DNA of 64,000 bases from Microbacterium sp. APC 3901 (GCF_030407765.1 NZ_JASDCU010000010.1:102903-166902); one strand, 5' to 3'. Positions 1-8,913 are shown, counted from the stretch's first letter. Program-made: numbers and translations. Notes: a model not told the origin generated them from the sequence alone.

Positions 1-2
1 TC

Positions 3-1208
3 GAGCACCCCGGCTCGATCGACGAGCTGAGGCACCTGCTCGCCCGGGGCGGAGCTGTGCGCATCCTCGGTTCGAGGCACTGCTTCAACGACATCGCCGA
101 CACGGACGGCGTGCTCATCGCCCTCGATCGGCTGCCCGTCGTGTTCGAGGTGAACGATGCGCGTGACGCGGTGCGCGTCTCGGGCGGGCTGCGCTACGGA
201 GATCTCGCTCCGCGGCTCGACGCCGAGGGGCTCGCGCTCGCGAACCTCGCCTCGCTGCCCCACATCTCGATCGCCGGCGCGGTCGCCACCGGCACGCACG
301 GGTCGGGCGACGCGATCGGTTCGCTCGCCTCGGCGGTGCGTGCGCTGACGATCATCACCCCGAGCGGCGAGACACGCACGCTCGCCCGCGGTGACGACGA
401 CTTCGACGGCGCAGTCGTCAGCCTGGGCGCGCTGGGTGCGGTGGTCGACCTCACGCTCGACGTCGAGCCGTCGTACGAGGTCGCCCAGCACGTGTTCGAG
501 CAGCCGTCGTGGGATGCGATCCTCGCCGACTTCGACGAGGTGACGAGCATCGGCACGAGCGTCAGCATCTTCTCGCGCTGGGAGCACACCGACTTCGCCG
601 ATCAGATCTGGGTCAAGCAGCGCCAGCCGGAGGCGCGGGAGAACACCCGTGCCGACCTCTTCGCCCGACTCGGCGCAGAGCCGGCGACCGCCAAGCGGCA
701 TCCGATCATCGGGGTCGACCCCGTCGCGTGCACCGAACAGCTCGGCGAGCCCGGGCCGTGGTTCGAGCGCCTCGCGCACTTCAAGCTCGAGTTCACGCCG
801 TCGGCCGGCGCCGAGATCCAGAGCGAGTACCTCGTGCCCCGGGCCGATGCGGTCGCCGCCATCCAGGCGGTTCGCACGCTCGCCGGTCAGATCGCGCCGC
901 TGCTGCTCGTGAACGAGATCCGCACCGTCGCCCCCGACTACCTCTGGCTGAGCTCGTCACAGGGCACGGATGCCGTCGGCATCCACTTCACCTGGAAGCC
1001 CGACGAGGCTGCTGTGCGCGCGTTCCTGCCGACCCTCGAGGCGGCACTGCCCGAGACGGCCCGTCCGCACTGGGGCAAGGTGTTCACTCTCGATGCCGCA
1101 GAGGTGCGATCGCGCTACTCGCGATGGGGCGACTTCGCCGAGCTCGCGCGACGGTTCGACCCCGAACGCCGACTCGTGAACCCGTACCTCGAGCGGCTGG
1201 GCCTGTAG
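3..1208 (+). CDS. Alditol (xylitol) oxidase, FAD-dependent, 5'-truncated by window edge
   Basis: The reading frame is already open at base 3 and runs 401 codons to TAG; the GTG at 57 is internal. Flavin-dependent alditol oxidases convert sugar alcohols such as xylitol or sorbitol to aldoses with release of hydrogen peroxide and are about 415 residues long, so only some 15 N-terminal residues are missing. Visible family marks are GSRHCFNDIAD, where the histidine matches the covalent FAD attachment site of Streptomyces AldO, the FAD-binding segment HISIAGAVATGTHGSG, the active-site-like NEIRTV (Glu and Arg) and the late HWGKVF lysine. No signal peptide is visible, though the extreme N-terminus is absent. 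It lies 68 bp ahead of a LacI regulator and a furanose importer, which suggests (inference) linked polyol or pentose metabolism. Related lactone oxidases such as D-arabinono-lactone oxidase are the main alternative. Confidence 0.85.
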   Translation, partial: EHPGSIDELRHLLARGGAVRILGSRHCFNDIADTDGVLIALDRLPVVFEVNDARDAVRVSGGLRYGDLAPRLDAEGLALANLASLPHISIAGAVATGTHGSGDAIGSLASAVRALTIITPSGETRTLARGDDDFDGAVVSLGALGAVVDLTLDVEPSYEVAQHVFEQPSWDAILADFDEVTSIGTSVSIFSRWEHTDFADQIWVKQRQPEARENTRADLFARLGAEPATAKRHPIIGVDPVACTEQLGEPGPWFERLAHFKLEFTPSAGAEIQSEYLVPRADAVAAIQAVRTLAGQIAPLLLVNEIRTVAPDYLWLSSSQGTDAVGIHFTWKPDEAAVRAFLPTLEAALPETARPHWGKVFTLDAAEVRSRYSRWGDFAELARRFDPERRLVNPYLERLGL

Positions 1209-1232
1209 CAGGATCCATTGCACCACCCCGGT

Positions 1233-1246
1233 TGTTCTCGGTAACA
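1233..1246. promoter_or_regulatory. LacI-type operator candidate upstream of the LacI gene
   Basis: TGTTCTCGGTAACA has dyad symmetry around a central CG, the usual layout of LacI-family operators. The outer TGTT/AACA bases pair and two inner positions mismatch. It lies 30 bp before the ATG of the regulator. A closely similar site occurs at 3906-3919 ahead of the importer, so autoregulation plus importer control is inferred. Confidence 0.5.
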
Positions 1247-1276
1247 TTCTCCGAGGCCCGGCCGACGGAGGTGCGC

Positions 1277-2296
1277 ATGGCGAACGTCGGCTCCGACAAG
1301 CCCAACATCCGTCAGGTGGCGACCATCGCCGGCGTCTCGCACATGACGGTGTCGCGTGTTCTCAACGATCATCCGAACATCAAGCCCGACACCAGGCGCC
1401 GAGTCCTCGAGGCGATCGAGGAGCTCGACTACCGCCCGAACCTCGTCGCCAGGGCGCTCGCCACCCAGCGCACCCGGCGCATCGGCGTGATCGTCGAGAG
1501 CGCGGTGGCGCACGGTCCGACCAGCATCCTGCGGGCCGTCGAGCTGTCGGCCCGTGCCACCGGATACTCGGTCACACCGATCGCGCTGCACGAGGGCGAT
1601 GCGCTGTCTCCGCAGGAGGCGGTCGACCATCTCGTGACGCAGGGGGTCGATGCGCTGTGTGTGATCGCGCCCCGTTCGTCGTCGGTGGCTGCGCTGCGGC
1701 GCATCGCGATCACGGTGCCCATGCTCGTCGTCAAAGCCGACGCGGACCCGACCTTCCTCACCGTCTCGATCGACCAGCACGCCGGCACGACGTCGGTCGT
1801 CGATCACCTCGTGGCGCTCGGGCACCGCGACATCCTGCACCTCTCCGGCCCGCTGGACTGGCTCGACGCGCGAGCGAGGGAGCGCGCGTTCCATACGAGG
1901 GCCAAGTCGTGGGGCATCCGTGAGCGGCCGATCGTCGTCGGAGACTGGTCCGCCGACTTCGCCTACGACTTCGCGAAGGGCCTCACCAGGCTGCCGGACT
2001 ACACGGCGATCTTCGCCGCGAACGACGACATGGCGATGGGGCTGATCCACGGTCTGCACGACAGGGGCTTCGAGGTGCCGAAGGACCTCAGCGTGGTGGG
2101 GTTCGACGACATCCCGCTCGCACGCCACTTCATCCCTCCGCTCACGACGGTGCGGCAGGACTTCGGGGCGCTGGGCGTCGCGGTGGTCGAGATGCTGCGC
2201 GCGGCGATCGAGGGCCGTGACATCCCGGCGCTCACCCGAATCCCGACCGAGCTCGTCGCTCGCGGCTCGTCGGCTGCACCCAGGGAGGTGCGATGA
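1277..2296 (+). CDS. LacI-family transcriptional regulator
   Basis: This 339-residue protein has the LacI layout: an N-terminal helix-turn-helix and hinge (IRQVATIAGVSHMTVSRVLN, about residues 11-30) followed by a periplasmic-binding-protein-like effector domain ending near VARGSS. The ATG at 1277 is chosen because it places the helix-turn-helix at the usual distance from the N-terminus and has GGAGG about 7 bases upstream; the frame is open further upstream only as a shadow of the oxidase gene. Its stop overlaps the next ATG (ATGA at 2293-2296), so it is translationally coupled to a sugar ABC ATPase. Operator-like palindromes at 1233-1246 and 3906-3919 suggest that it represses itself and the importer in response to the imported sugar (inference). 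Confidence 0.93.
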   Translation: MANVGSDKPNIRQVATIAGVSHMTVSRVLNDHPNIKPDTRRRVLEAIEELDYRPNLVARALATQRTRRIGVIVESAVAHGPTSILRAVELSARATGYSVTPIALHEGDALSPQEAVDHLVTQGVDALCVIAPRSSSVAALRRIAITVPMLVVKADADPTFLTVSIDQHAGTTSVVDHLVALGHRDILHLSGPLDWLDARARERAFHTRAKSWGIRERPIVVGDWSADFAYDFAKGLTRLPDYTAIFAANDDMAMGLIHGLHDRGFEVPKDLSVVGFDDIPLARHFIPPLTTVRQDFGALGVAVVEMLRAAIEGRDIPALTRIPTELVARGSSAAPREVR

Positions 2297-3840
2297 CACC
2301 CGACCGTGGTCCCGAGCCGGTGGTGCGGCTCGAGGGCATCACGGTCGAGTTCCCCGGCGTGCGCGCACTCGACGGCGTCGACTTCCGCCTGTTCCCCGGT
2401 GAGGTGCATGCTGTGATGGGCGAGAACGCCGCGGGCAAGTCGACGCTCGTCGCGGTGATCACCGGCACGCTCCCTCCCGACGAGGGCGTGGTCTGCGTCG
2501 ACGGCGAGCCGCGTCGCTTCTCGGGAGTCGCCGACAGCCGGGCAGCCGGCATCGCGACGGTGTTCCAGGAGGCGCAGCTGAGCCCCAACCTCAGCGTGGC
2601 GGAGAACGTGATGCTCGGGCGAGAGCGACGGGGCCGGTTCGGCATCGACTGGCGACGCACCAGAGCGGATGCCGCCGAGGCGCTGGCGAGACTGGGGCTC
2701 GACGACCTCGACCCGAAGACGCCGCTGTCGATGCTGACGCCGGCGCAGAAGCAGCTGGTCGCACTCGCTCGCGCGGTCGTCGACGACCCCCGGGTGCTGA
2801 TCCTCGACGAACCCACCTCGAGCCTCGACGTCGCCGAGGTCGCCACTCTGATGCGGGTCATCCGGGGCCTGCGGCAACGGGGGGTCGCGATCCTGTTCAT
2901 CTCGCACTTCCTCGAGCAGGCCTTCGCGATCAGCGACCGCATGACGGTCCTGCGGGGTGGGCGCCGCGTGGGCGAGTACGCGACGCGCGACCTCGACCGA
3001 GCCGATCTGATCTCGAAGATGCTCGGCAAGGACATCGACAGCTTGAGAGCACTCGGTTCCGAGCGCAAGGCTCACCACTACGCGTACGACGGAGAGCCGG
3101 CGATGCAGGCGTCCGGTGTCGGTCGACGCGGCGAGCTGGAGCGGATGGACGTCGAGATCCAGAGGGGTGAGATCGTGGGGCTCGCCGGCCTCCGCGGTTC
3201 CGGACGCACCGAACTCGCGTCGCTGCTCAGCGGTTCGGTGCGCACCGACAGCGGAGAGCTCTGGGTCGACGGGGAACGGGTGCAGCTGCGGAGTCCCTCG
3301 GCCGCACTGCGGCACCGCATCGCGCTGTCGGCTGAGAATCGGGGGACGCAGGGCATCATCGGCGAGCTCACGGCGCGCGAGAACATCATCCTGTCCTTGC
3401 AGGCGCTCCGCGGATGGACTCGTCCCCTCTCGCACGCCGAGTCGAGGGGGCTCGTGGAGACGTACGTCGAGGCGCTGCACCTCGACCCCGCGGACCTCGA
3501 CCGTCCGGTCGGCCTCCTGTCGGGGGGAACCCAGCAGAAGGTGCTTCTCGCTCGGGCGCTGGCGGTGCGCCCCCATGTGCTGATCCTCGACGAGCCCACC
3601 CGAGGGATCGACATCGCGGCGAAGGTCGAGGTGCAACGCCGCATCAGTCAGCTCGCCGGAGACGGCGTCGCCGTCGTGTTCATCTCGTCCGAGCTCGAAG
3701 AGGTCGTGCGGCTGAGCGACCGCATCATCGTGCTGAAGGATCGCGAGAAGATCGGCGAGCTCAGCAACGGTCCGGGCGTGACCGTCGACACGGTGGTCGA
3801 GATGATCGCGGCCGAGCTGAGCCATGCCGCCGAACTGTGA
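2293..3840 (+). CDS. Sugar ABC transporter ATP-binding protein, RbsA/MglA type (first of two paralogues)
   Basis: The 515-residue protein has the duplicated nucleotide-binding layout of RbsA/MglA/YtfR ATPases, which energise monosaccharide import. The first domain has Walker A GENAAGKST and Walker B VLILDEPTSSLD, but its signature loop is degenerate (LTPAQKQ instead of LSGGQ). The second has the family's altered P-loop (GLRGSGRTE), an intact LSGGTQQK signature and LILDEPTRGID. It is strikingly similar along its length to the ATPase at 5112-6719, pointing to a duplication within the locus. It overlaps the LacI stop by 4 bp and is separated from the substrate-binding gene by 180 bp with operator-like sites. 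It may serve the same permeases as the second ATPase or another importer; the sequence does not decide. Confidence 0.93.
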   Translation: MTPDRGPEPVVRLEGITVEFPGVRALDGVDFRLFPGEVHAVMGENAAGKSTLVAVITGTLPPDEGVVCVDGEPRRFSGVADSRAAGIATVFQEAQLSPNLSVAENVMLGRERRGRFGIDWRRTRADAAEALARLGLDDLDPKTPLSMLTPAQKQLVALARAVVDDPRVLILDEPTSSLDVAEVATLMRVIRGLRQRGVAILFISHFLEQAFAISDRMTVLRGGRRVGEYATRDLDRADLISKMLGKDIDSLRALGSERKAHHYAYDGEPAMQASGVGRRGELERMDVEIQRGEIVGLAGLRGSGRTELASLLSGSVRTDSGELWVDGERVQLRSPSAALRHRIALSAENRGTQGIIGELTARENIILSLQALRGWTRPLSHAESRGLVETYVEALHLDPADLDRPVGLLSGGTQQKVLLARALAVRPHVLILDEPTRGIDIAAKVEVQRRISQLAGDGVAVVFISSELEEVVRLSDRIIVLKDREKIGELSNGPGVTVDTVVEMIAAELSHAAEL

Positions 3841-3920
3841 TCGGTAACAATCTCGGATAGGCCCGACAGCCCCGATTTGGTAACGACCTCTTGTGTTCCT
3901 GAAATTGTTCCCGGTAACAT
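3841..3920 (+). promoter_or_regulatory. Cluster of LacI-operator-like sites before the furanose importer
   Basis: Three GGTAAC-containing sites lie between the first ATPase gene and the substrate-binding gene: half-sites near 3842 (CGGTAACAATC) and 3878 (TTGGTAACGA), and a near-palindrome TGTTCCCGGTAACA at 3906-3919 with one mismatched pair around a central CG. The last resembles the site at 1233-1246. A promoter for the importer operon probably lies here, with repression by the LacI protein at 1277 (inference). Confidence 0.5.
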
Positions 3921-4020
3921 CGCCACAGGACATGCGAAGTCGCTGTCCTGCACTCACGACAGGACCAGGACTGGTCCGCCACCGCCGGAGTGACCACCGG
4001 CATCTCAAAGAGGAGAAACA

Positions 4021-5016
4021 ATGTCCGCGAAGAAGCGCATCCGCGTCGCGTTCGGCCTGGCAGCAGTCGGCGCACTCACCATCGGCCTTGCGGCCTGCTC
4101 GACGGGCGACTCGGGCGGCGACGGGGGCGGTTCGGAGGAGATCACGACCGTCGGCTTCGTGGCCGTCGGTCCCGAAGGCGCCTGGCGCGAGGCGAACGAG
4201 TCGAACATCCAGGACACCTTCACGGAGGAAGCCGGATACGAGCTCAAGTACGCCCCCGCCACGAACCTCGACCAGAAGTCGCAGATCGACGCCTTCACGT
4301 CGTTCGTCGATGAGGGCGTCGACGTCATCCTGCTGTCGGCCACCGAGGCCTCCGGCTGGGAGGACTCGCTCAAGCGCGCGCAGGAGGCGGAGATCCCCGT
4401 CATCCTGCTCGACCGCGGTATCGAGCCCGACGACGACAGCCTCTACGTCACGCGCATCGCCCCCGACAATGTCGAGGTCGCCAAGGAGGTCGGCACCTGG
4501 GCTGCGGCCACGTTCCCCGACGGCGGCAACTACGTCGTGCTCGAGGGCCCGGCAGGCGTGGGCGTCGTGAACGAGCGCAACACGGGCTTCGACGAGGGCC
4601 TCGGCGACTCGTCGCTCACGAAGCTCGACGCGCAGACGGCGAACTGGTCTGCCGAAGAGGGCAAGAGCGTCTTCGAGACGATGCTGAAGTCATCGAACAA
4701 CGACATCCAGCTCGTGTTCGCCCAGAACGACGAGATGGGTCTCGGTGCCGCTCAGGCCGCCGAGGAGGCCGGCCTCGTCGTCGGTGAGGACGTGAAGATC
4801 GCCACGATCGACGGCACGAAGAACGCCATGCAGGCGCTCGCCGACGGTCAGCTCAGCTACGTGCACGAGTACAACCCGCTGTTCGGTGAGACCGCGCTCG
4901 AGGTCGTCGAGAAGACCCTCGCGGGCGAAGAGGTCGACTCGTACATCGTCGTGCCCAGCGAGGCGTTCGACTCCGCCGAGGCGGCGCAGGCCGTGCTCGC
5001 CGACCGCAAGTACTGA
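4021..5016 (+). CDS. Furanose-type sugar-binding lipoprotein (YtfQ-like)
   Basis: This 331-residue protein begins with a basic, hydrophobic leader ending in a lipobox (GLAAC, Cys26), so it is predicted to be an extracytoplasmic lipoprotein. The mature part is a class-B periplasmic-binding fold (VGFVAVGPEGAWREAN near the start, later LVFAQNDEMGLGAAQAAEEAG and KIATIDGTKNAMQALADGQL), most like the galactofuranose-binding protein YtfQ. The start ATG has GAGGAG about 8 bases upstream. Downstream genes complete a YtfR-YtfT-YjfF-like importer. Given the arabinose genes in the same region, L-arabinofuranose or galactofuranose is a reasonable ligand, but specificity cannot be read from the sequence. 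Confidence 0.9.
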   Translation: MSAKKRIRVAFGLAAVGALTIGLAACSTGDSGGDGGGSEEITTVGFVAVGPEGAWREANESNIQDTFTEEAGYELKYAPATNLDQKSQIDAFTSFVDEGVDVILLSATEASGWEDSLKRAQEAEIPVILLDRGIEPDDDSLYVTRIAPDNVEVAKEVGTWAAATFPDGGNYVVLEGPAGVGVVNERNTGFDEGLGDSSLTKLDAQTANWSAEEGKSVFETMLKSSNNDIQLVFAQNDEMGLGAAQAAEEAGLVVGEDVKIATIDGTKNAMQALADGQLSYVHEYNPLFGETALEVVEKTLAGEEVDSYIVVPSEAFDSAEAAQAVLADRKY

Positions 5017-5055
5017 CCGAGCACCGAACCCGACGCCGGAGTGATCCGGCAGCGA

Positions 5056-5090
5056 GCCCGGGTGGGGCAGGAGCACTGCGCCACCCGGGC
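5056..5090 (+). terminator. Stem-loop between binding-protein and ATPase genes
   Basis: GCCCGGGTGG (5056-5065) pairs perfectly with CCACCCGGGC (5081-5090) around a 15-base loop. There is no U-tract. Such intercistronic hairpins after binding-protein genes commonly stabilise the upstream mRNA or partly terminate, giving excess binding protein over transporter; that role is inferred. Confidence 0.55.
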
Positions 5091-5111
5091 TCTGCGGACG
5101 GAGAGACAGCG

Positions 5112-6719
5112 ATGAACGAAGCACTGCCCATCGTCGAGATGCGCGGGATCTCTATCGAGTTCCCGGGCGTGAAAGCCCTCGACGGAGTCGACTTCCGGCT
5201 GTTCCAGGGCGAGGTACACGCGCTCATGGGAGAGAACGGCGCCGGGAAGTCGACCCTGATCAAAGCACTGACCGGTGTCTACCGGATCGACTCCGGGTCG
5301 ATCGTCGTCGCAGGGCAGGAGCGCAGCTTCGGCGGCGCCGGCGACGCGCAGGATGCCGGGATCTCCACGGTCTACCAGGAGGTCAATCTCGCCCCGAACC
5401 TCTCGATCGGCGAGAACGTGATGCTCGGACACGAGTCTCGCGGAGTCTTCGGCATCAACTGGACGGCCACGCACCGAGCGGCGACAGAGGCCCTCGAACG
5501 GCTCGGTCTCGGCCACCTCGACACCCGCAAGCCGCTGTCGACGCTCTCGATCGCGCTGCAGCAGCTCGTCGCCATCAGTCGCGCGATGGCGATCAAAGCC
5601 AAGGTGCTCATCCTCGACGAGCCGACCTCCAGCCTCGATGCCGCCGAGGTCGAGGGCCTGTTCACCGTGATCCGGGCTCTGCGCGACCAGGGGGTCGCGA
5701 TCCTCTTCGTCTCGCACTTCCTCGATCAGGTCTACGCGATCAGCGACCGACTGACGGTGCTGCGCAACGGCCAGTACGAGGGCGAGTACCTCACCCGTGA
5801 CCTCGACCGCCATGCCCTCATCTCGAAGATGATCGGCAAGGACTTCGACGCGCTCACGTCGCTCGGGGGCAACCGCCGCCGCGCACCGCGCGACGCCAAC
5901 GAGAAGCCGCTGCTCGCGGCATCCGGAATCGCGCGACGAGGCGCAGTCGAGGCGACCGACCTCGACATCCGCCCCGGCGAGGTGATCGGCTTCGCCGGTC
6001 TGCTGGGCTCCGGGCGCACCGAGCTCGCCCGGCTGCTGTATGGAGCGGATCGCCCCGACGAGGGGACCATCGAACTGCACGGACGCCGGGTCGACCTCCG
6101 ATCGCCGGCAGACGCGCTGCCTCGCCGAATCGCCTTCTCGACCGAGAACCGCCGTGATGAGGGGATCATCGGAGACCTGACCGTGCGCGAGAACATCATC
6201 CTCGCGGTGCAGGCGGAGCGCGGCTGGGCGCGGCCCATGAGCCGCAAAGAGCAGGATGCGATCGTCGACCGCTACATCGAGCAGTTCCACGTCCGCCCAG
6301 CCGACCCCGACCGGATGATCAAGAACCTCTCCGGCGGCAACCAGCAGAAGGTGCTGCTCGGGCGCTGGCTCGCCACGCAGCCCGAGCTGCTGATCCTCGA
6401 CGAGCCGACCCGTGGCATCGACGTGGGTGCGAAGGCCGAGATCCAGGAGGCGGTGGCCGAGCTCGCCGAAGACGGCGTCGCCGTGGTGTTCATCTCGTCC
6501 GAGCTCGAAGAGGTCGTGCGTCTCTCCGAGCGGATCATCGTGCTGAAGGATCACCGCAAGATCGGAGAGATCCAGAACGGCCCCGATGTCACCGCGCAGG
6601 TGATCGTCGAGGTGATCGCCGCTCACGGAGTGGAGGCAGCGGCCGAGACGCTCGACGACACCGACGGCGCCGTGCCCGATAGCATCGCTCCCACGACCGA
6701 CAAGGAGGCAGCGCGATGA
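5112..6719 (+). CDS. Sugar ABC transporter ATP-binding protein (YtfR-like)
   Basis: The 535-residue tandem-NBD ATPase energises the permeases that follow. Domain 1 shows Walker A GENGAGKST and VLILDEPTSSLD with a degenerate signature loop. Domain 2 shows the altered P-loop GLLGSGRTE, LSGGNQQK and LLILDEPTRGID, as in RbsA, MglA and YtfR. The start ATG follows GGAGAG by 7 bases. The stop overlaps the next start (ATGA at 6716-6719), so it is coupled to the first permease. It resembles the ATPase at 2293-3840 closely enough that the two are likely duplicates; this copy has the conventional Walker A and the direct coupling to permeases and is probably the working partner. Confidence 0.95.
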   Translation: MNEALPIVEMRGISIEFPGVKALDGVDFRLFQGEVHALMGENGAGKSTLIKALTGVYRIDSGSIVVAGQERSFGGAGDAQDAGISTVYQEVNLAPNLSIGENVMLGHESRGVFGINWTATHRAATEALERLGLGHLDTRKPLSTLSIALQQLVAISRAMAIKAKVLILDEPTSSLDAAEVEGLFTVIRALRDQGVAILFVSHFLDQVYAISDRLTVLRNGQYEGEYLTRDLDRHALISKMIGKDFDALTSLGGNRRRAPRDANEKPLLAASGIARRGAVEATDLDIRPGEVIGFAGLLGSGRTELARLLYGADRPDEGTIELHGRRVDLRSPADALPRRIAFSTENRRDEGIIGDLTVRENIILAVQAERGWARPMSRKEQDAIVDRYIEQFHVRPADPDRMIKNLSGGNQQKVLLGRWLATQPELLILDEPTRGIDVGAKAEIQEAVAELAEDGVAVVFISSELEEVVRLSERIIVLKDHRKIGEIQNGPDVTAQVIVEVIAAHGVEAAAETLDDTDGAVPDSIAPTTDKEAAR

Positions 6720-7783
6720 CCGCGTCAGCCGGCACCACCATCTGGCGGGATCTGATCCACAAGCCGTTCTTCTGGGGCATCATCGCGATCCTCGCGCTGC
6801 TCGCCCTGAACGTGATCAAGGACCCGACCTACCTCGCGCTCTCGATCAACCCCAACAACGGCAACCTCGTCGGCAACCTGATCGACATCCTGCGCCAGGC
6901 GGCGCCGATCATGATGATCGCTATCGGGATGTCCCTCGTGATCGCCACCGGCGGCATCGATCTCTCGGTCGGCTCGCTGATGGCCGTCGCCGGGGCCGTC
7001 TCGATGGAGTTCCTCAGCGCCGCGGGCGACTCGTTCGGTGCGGCGCTCGCCGCGGTCGGACTCGCGCTGGTCATCACCGGCATCCTCGGGGCGGTCAACG
7101 GTCTGCTCGTCGCCTATGTCGGGTTGCAGCCGTTCATCGCGACACTCGTGCTCATGCTCGCGGGCCGCGGCATCGCCAAGGTGATCACCGGCGGGCAGAA
7201 CACCACCGCGTCGAACGATGCATTCCGGTGGATCGCGAACGGCTTCGTGATCGGCATCCCGGTGGTGTTCATCCTCGCCGTGCTCATCGTGATCGCCGTC
7301 GGCTGGGTCGTCAGGCGCAGTGCGCTGGGGCTCATGATCGAGGCGATCGGCATCAACCCCCGGGCCAGTCGCATGGCGGGCATCAAGCCGAAGGGCCTGC
7401 TGCTCACGGCGTACATCATGAGCGGCCTGCTCGCGGGAATCGCGGGGATCATGTCGGTCGGCAGCGTGATGACCGTCGACATCTCGCGCACCGGATACCA
7501 ACTCGAGCTCGATGCGATCCTCGCGGTCGTCATCGGCGGCGCATCTCTGGCCGGCGGCAAGTTCTCGCTCAGCGGCGCGTTCGTCGGAGCGCTCCTCATC
7601 GCCACCCTCGACAAGACCGTGCTGTATCTCGGTGTCTCGTCGTCGGCGACCCCGGCGTTCAAGGCCATCGTCATCGTCGCTCTGTGCCTGCTGCAGTCGC
7701 AGCGGGTGCGCAGCTGGTTCCGCTCACGTCGCAAGGCTCGACCGGTCGAGCAGATCATCGCCAAGGAAGAGGTGTCCGCATGA
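6716..7783 (+). CDS. Sugar ABC transporter permease (YtfT-like)
   Basis: This 355-residue membrane protein belongs to the RbsC/BPD_transp_2 permease family, with about 8-10 hydrophobic segments. Typical family stretches are MMIAIGMSLVIATGGIDLSV, NGLLVAYVGLQPFIATL and AVVIGGASLAGGKFS. It forms half of the membrane channel with the next gene product. It is coupled by 4-bp overlaps to the ATPase before it and the permease after it (ATGA at 7780-7783). The C-terminal tail is basic and cytoplasmic. Pairing with a second, different permease is characteristic of the YtfT/YjfF galactofuranose system. Confidence 0.93.
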   Translation: MTASAGTTIWRDLIHKPFFWGIIAILALLALNVIKDPTYLALSINPNNGNLVGNLIDILRQAAPIMMIAIGMSLVIATGGIDLSVGSLMAVAGAVSMEFLSAAGDSFGAALAAVGLALVITGILGAVNGLLVAYVGLQPFIATLVLMLAGRGIAKVITGGQNTTASNDAFRWIANGFVIGIPVVFILAVLIVIAVGWVVRRSALGLMIEAIGINPRASRMAGIKPKGLLLTAYIMSGLLAGIAGIMSVGSVMTVDISRTGYQLELDAILAVVIGGASLAGGKFSLSGAFVGALLIATLDKTVLYLGVSSSATPAFKAIVIVALCLLQSQRVRSWFRSRRKARPVEQIIAKEEVSA

Positions 7784-8817
7784 GCATCGCGACCGCCACC
7801 CGCGCCCCGCAGGCGACCGAGACCGTCGTCGACCGCGTGCGCCGCATGATCACGGCGAACCCGTCCGTGCTGCCGACGATCGCCTCCGTCGTGATCTTCG
7901 TCGGCATGGTGATCTTCGGGGAGCTGGCCTACGGTCGCATCCTGCAGTTCAACACGCTGTCGAACCTGCTCATCAACAACGCGCACCTCATCGTGCTGGC
8001 CGTCGCGCTGACCTTCGTGATCCTCACCGGCGGCATCGACCTGTCGGTCGGCTCGATCATCGCCGTCTCGTCGGTCGCCGGGGTGATGCTCTCGAATGCC
8101 GGCTGGAACGCATTCGCCGTGATCGTCGCGATGATCGGCATCGGCATGCTCTTCGGCGTCGTCTCGGGGATCCTGATCAGGTACTTCGGTGTGCAACCGT
8201 TCATCGCGACGCTGGCGATGATGTTCCTCGGGCGCGGCCTCGCGTCGCTGCTCAGCACCAAGCCGGAGCGACTCGGCGAGGAGTCTCCGATCCGGTGGAT
8301 CGGCACGCAGCTGAAGATCATCGACGGTCCCAAGGTCAATGACCTCGTGATCACCCCCGCGGTGCTCGTCGCCGTGATCGTCGTCGCGGCCGCCTTCTTC
8401 GTGCTGCACCGCACCCGCACGGGGCGCACGGTCTATGCGATCGGCGGCTCCGAGAGCTCCGCTCTGCTGATGGGGCTTCCCGTGCAGCGCACCAAGGTGC
8501 TCGTCTATGTGATCAGCGGTGGCCTCGCCGGTCTCGCGGCGGTGCTGTACACCGCACGACTCGGAACCGCGCAGAACATCACCGGCATCGGGTGGGAGCT
8601 CGACGCGATCGCCGCCGCGGTGATCGGCGGCACCGTGCTCACGGGTGCGTACGGCTATGTGCTCGGATCGGTCATCGGTGCGCTGGTGCTCGGGCTCATG
8701 AACGTGCTGATCACGCGCGACGGAGGCATCCCTCCCGAGATGACCACCATCATCACCGGCGGCATCCTGCTCGTCTTCGTACTGCTGCAGCGGGCGGTCA
8801 CCCGAAAACGGGAGTAG
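7780..8817 (+). CDS. Sugar ABC transporter permease (YjfF-like)
   Basis: The 345-residue RbsC-family permease starts at the ATG in the ATGA overlap with the preceding permease; a longer in-frame extension is only a shadow of that gene. It has about ten hydrophobic segments and the family stretch VALTFVILTGGIDLSVGSII, followed by RYFGVQPFIATLAMM and AAVIGGTVLTGAYGYV. It completes the heterodimeric membrane domain of the furanose importer. Transcription of the unit ends 23 bp later at a strong hairpin (8840-8869). Confidence 0.93.
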   Translation: MSIATATRAPQATETVVDRVRRMITANPSVLPTIASVVIFVGMVIFGELAYGRILQFNTLSNLLINNAHLIVLAVALTFVILTGGIDLSVGSIIAVSSVAGVMLSNAGWNAFAVIVAMIGIGMLFGVVSGILIRYFGVQPFIATLAMMFLGRGLASLLSTKPERLGEESPIRWIGTQLKIIDGPKVNDLVITPAVLVAVIVVAAAFFVLHRTRTGRTVYAIGGSESSALLMGLPVQRTKVLVYVISGGLAGLAAVLYTARLGTAQNITGIGWELDAIAAAVIGGTVLTGAYGYVLGSVIGALVLGLMNVLITRDGGIPPEMTTIITGGILLVFVLLQRAVTRKRE

Positions 8818-8839
8818 TTTCACCGGCGACAGCGACGCG

Positions 8840-8869
8840 AAAGGCCCCTCTCCATCGAGAGGGGCCTTT
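8840..8869. terminator. Intrinsic terminator between convergent operons
   Basis: A perfect 12-bp stem (AAAGGCCCCTCT with AGAGGGGCCTTT) with loop CCATCG lies between the convergent importer and GH127 genes. The A-rich and T-rich ends allow it to act in both directions. A second short perfect hairpin, 8 bp with a 3-base loop, follows at 8876-8894. Confidence 0.88.
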
Positions 8870-8875
8870 CTCATC

Positions 8876-8894
8876 AGAAGACAGCATGTCTTCT
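8876..8894. repeat. Short perfect hairpin beside the terminator
   Basis: AGAAGACA and TGTCTTCT are exact complements separated by GCA. The element sits just past the GH127 stop and the main terminator; it may reinforce termination of the leftward operon. Confidence 0.6.
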
Positions 8895-8913
8895 GTGCTC
8901 AGGGAGAGAGCCG

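Noticed and set aside
1999..4008. 669-codon antisense frame over the LacI and ATPase genes
   Set aside because: Compositional artefact of GC-rich codons; translation is rich in Arg, Asp and His without any domain, and the sense strand carries strong family motifs.
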